Origin: SZUA-444 sp965226565 | Lineage (GTDB): Bacteria > Bacillota > Clostridia > Oscillospirales > Ruminococcaceae | Length of the DNA stretch: 31,829 nt | NCBI GenBank assembly: GCA_965226565.1 | Contig: CBDDDI010000002.1 | Span: forward strand, 1 to 31,829 | Reading direction: 5' to 3' | In this document: positions 31,376-31,829 of the stretch, in pieces | Layout: the number at the start of each line of letters is the position of its first letter | Numbering within the stretch: position 1 is the first letter of the stretch | The notes under the pieces: model-generated | Database searches by the model: none | What the model saw: only the letters and a program-made list of their open reading frames with translations | Told to the model about the DNA's origin: nothing | Position numbers and translations under genes: made by a program

Positions 31376-31829
31376 ATGACTAAAGATATGTTTGATGAAG
31401 AAGAAAACTTCGAAAACGAAAATAAAGAAAATCAAGACACAGAAGTAGAAAATTCGAATGATGAAAATGATAACCAAGATTCTGAAACAGAAACTGAGAT
31501 TGAAACTGTTGAAACAGAAAATGTAGAGACAGAAAAAGAAAAACAAATAAAGAAAAAATATAAATTTATTATTACATTAATTATCACTATCTCTGTAGTG
31601 TTAATAAGTGGAATAACTGTTGTATTATTAAATATTGATTATATTTCATCTTGGATGACTAATGTTATAAGTGAAGCTAAGGTTTACGATTTTGAAGATG
31701 ATACAATTATGACTATTAATGGACGTAAAATTCCAACTTCAAGATATGAAGCTTATTTTCATCAAATGCTGAAAAACTATGATCAAGGTAATAAAGATCT
31801 CTGGAAAAAAGGAGATTCTAATTACGACA
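31376..31829 (+). CDS. Membrane-anchored SurA/PrsA-like foldase, N-terminal part
   Basis: The gene starts at an ATG behind GAAGGAGTG and runs off the right edge after 151 codons. The first ~56 residues are very acidic (Glu, Asp and Asn, few others), followed by a Lys-rich stretch and one membrane helix (about 63-86). The outside part reaches IMTINGRKIPTSRYEAYFHQM, which resembles the SurA-N/trigger-factor-like chaperone start seen in peptidyl-prolyl isomerases anchored to clostridial membranes. The acidic cytoplasmic tail is unusual, as such proteins more often have short tails. The catalytic parvulin domain, if any, lies beyond the window, so the family call is moderate. Confidence 0.65.
   Translation, partial: MTKDMFDEEENFENENKENQDTEVENSNDENDNQDSETETEIETVETENVETEKEKQIKKKYKFIITLIITISVVLISGITVVLLNIDYISSWMTNVISEAKVYDFEDDTIMTINGRKIPTSRYEAYFHQMLKNYDQGNKDLWKKGDSNYD

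Overview
This is about 31.8 kb of very AT-rich DNA with the gene content, strong AGGAGG-type ribosome sites and sigma-A promoters of a low-GC Clostridia/Firmicutes chromosome. The organism is probably an anaerobe with meso-diaminopimelate peptidoglycan, because MurE carries the DNPR motif. No rRNA, tRNA, CRISPR array, insertion sequence or prophage gene was found.

Layout. (1) 1-2400: a divergent pair of GH13 alpha-glucan hydrolases, the first cut by the window edge. (2) 2570-6487, minus strand: a translation-quality and tRNA-modification run trmK - nif3-like - rqcH, preceded by a small DUF1858 redox-disulfide protein gene and a double zinc-ribbon protein gene. The zinc-ribbon gene has a long, possibly structured leader. 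(3) 6946-10988, minus strand: MATE exporter, orphan fumarase beta subunit, DivIVA-like coiled-coil protein and CorA-type transporter. (4) 11090-25268, minus strand: a long division and cell-wall (dcw) cluster in transcription order mraZ, rsmH, ftsL, PBP with PASTA domains, murE, murF, mraY, ftsW, murG, murA, ftsQ/divIB, ftsZ. murD, murC, murB and ftsA are not in it. Its promoter (TTGCAA-17-TATAAT) is followed immediately by three 10-bp direct repeats with GTGG cores, a very likely MraZ operator. ftsZ also has its own promoter. (5) 25566-26904, minus strand: pyridoxal/pyridoxamine kinase plus an ECF transporter S component, a probable vitamin B6 salvage pair. (6) 27323-31213, plus strand: a P-loop ATPase, an intact ACT-domain regulator, homoserine dehydrogenase and homoserine kinase. 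The ATPase, hom and thrB are all broken by small indels, while no lesion was seen in the other ~27 kb. (7) 31376-end: start of a membrane-anchored protein resembling SurA/PrsA-type foldases.

How it works together. The dcw block makes lipid II (MurE, MurF, MraY, MurG, with MurA supplying the first committed step) and builds the divisome (FtsZ, FtsQ, FtsL, FtsW, PBP). The downstream DivIVA-like gene may belong with it. The trmK/rqcH block serves tRNA modification and ribosome rescue. The damaged hom-thrB pair implies either loss of threonine (and perhaps methionine) synthesis or a stretch of poor consensus sequence; raw reads would decide.

I did not find a convincing wholly new system. The best candidates for unexplained biology are the structured leader before the zinc-ribbon gene, the 15-bp hairpin before the broken ATPase, the GC-rich islet before corA, and the local cluster of gene lesions.
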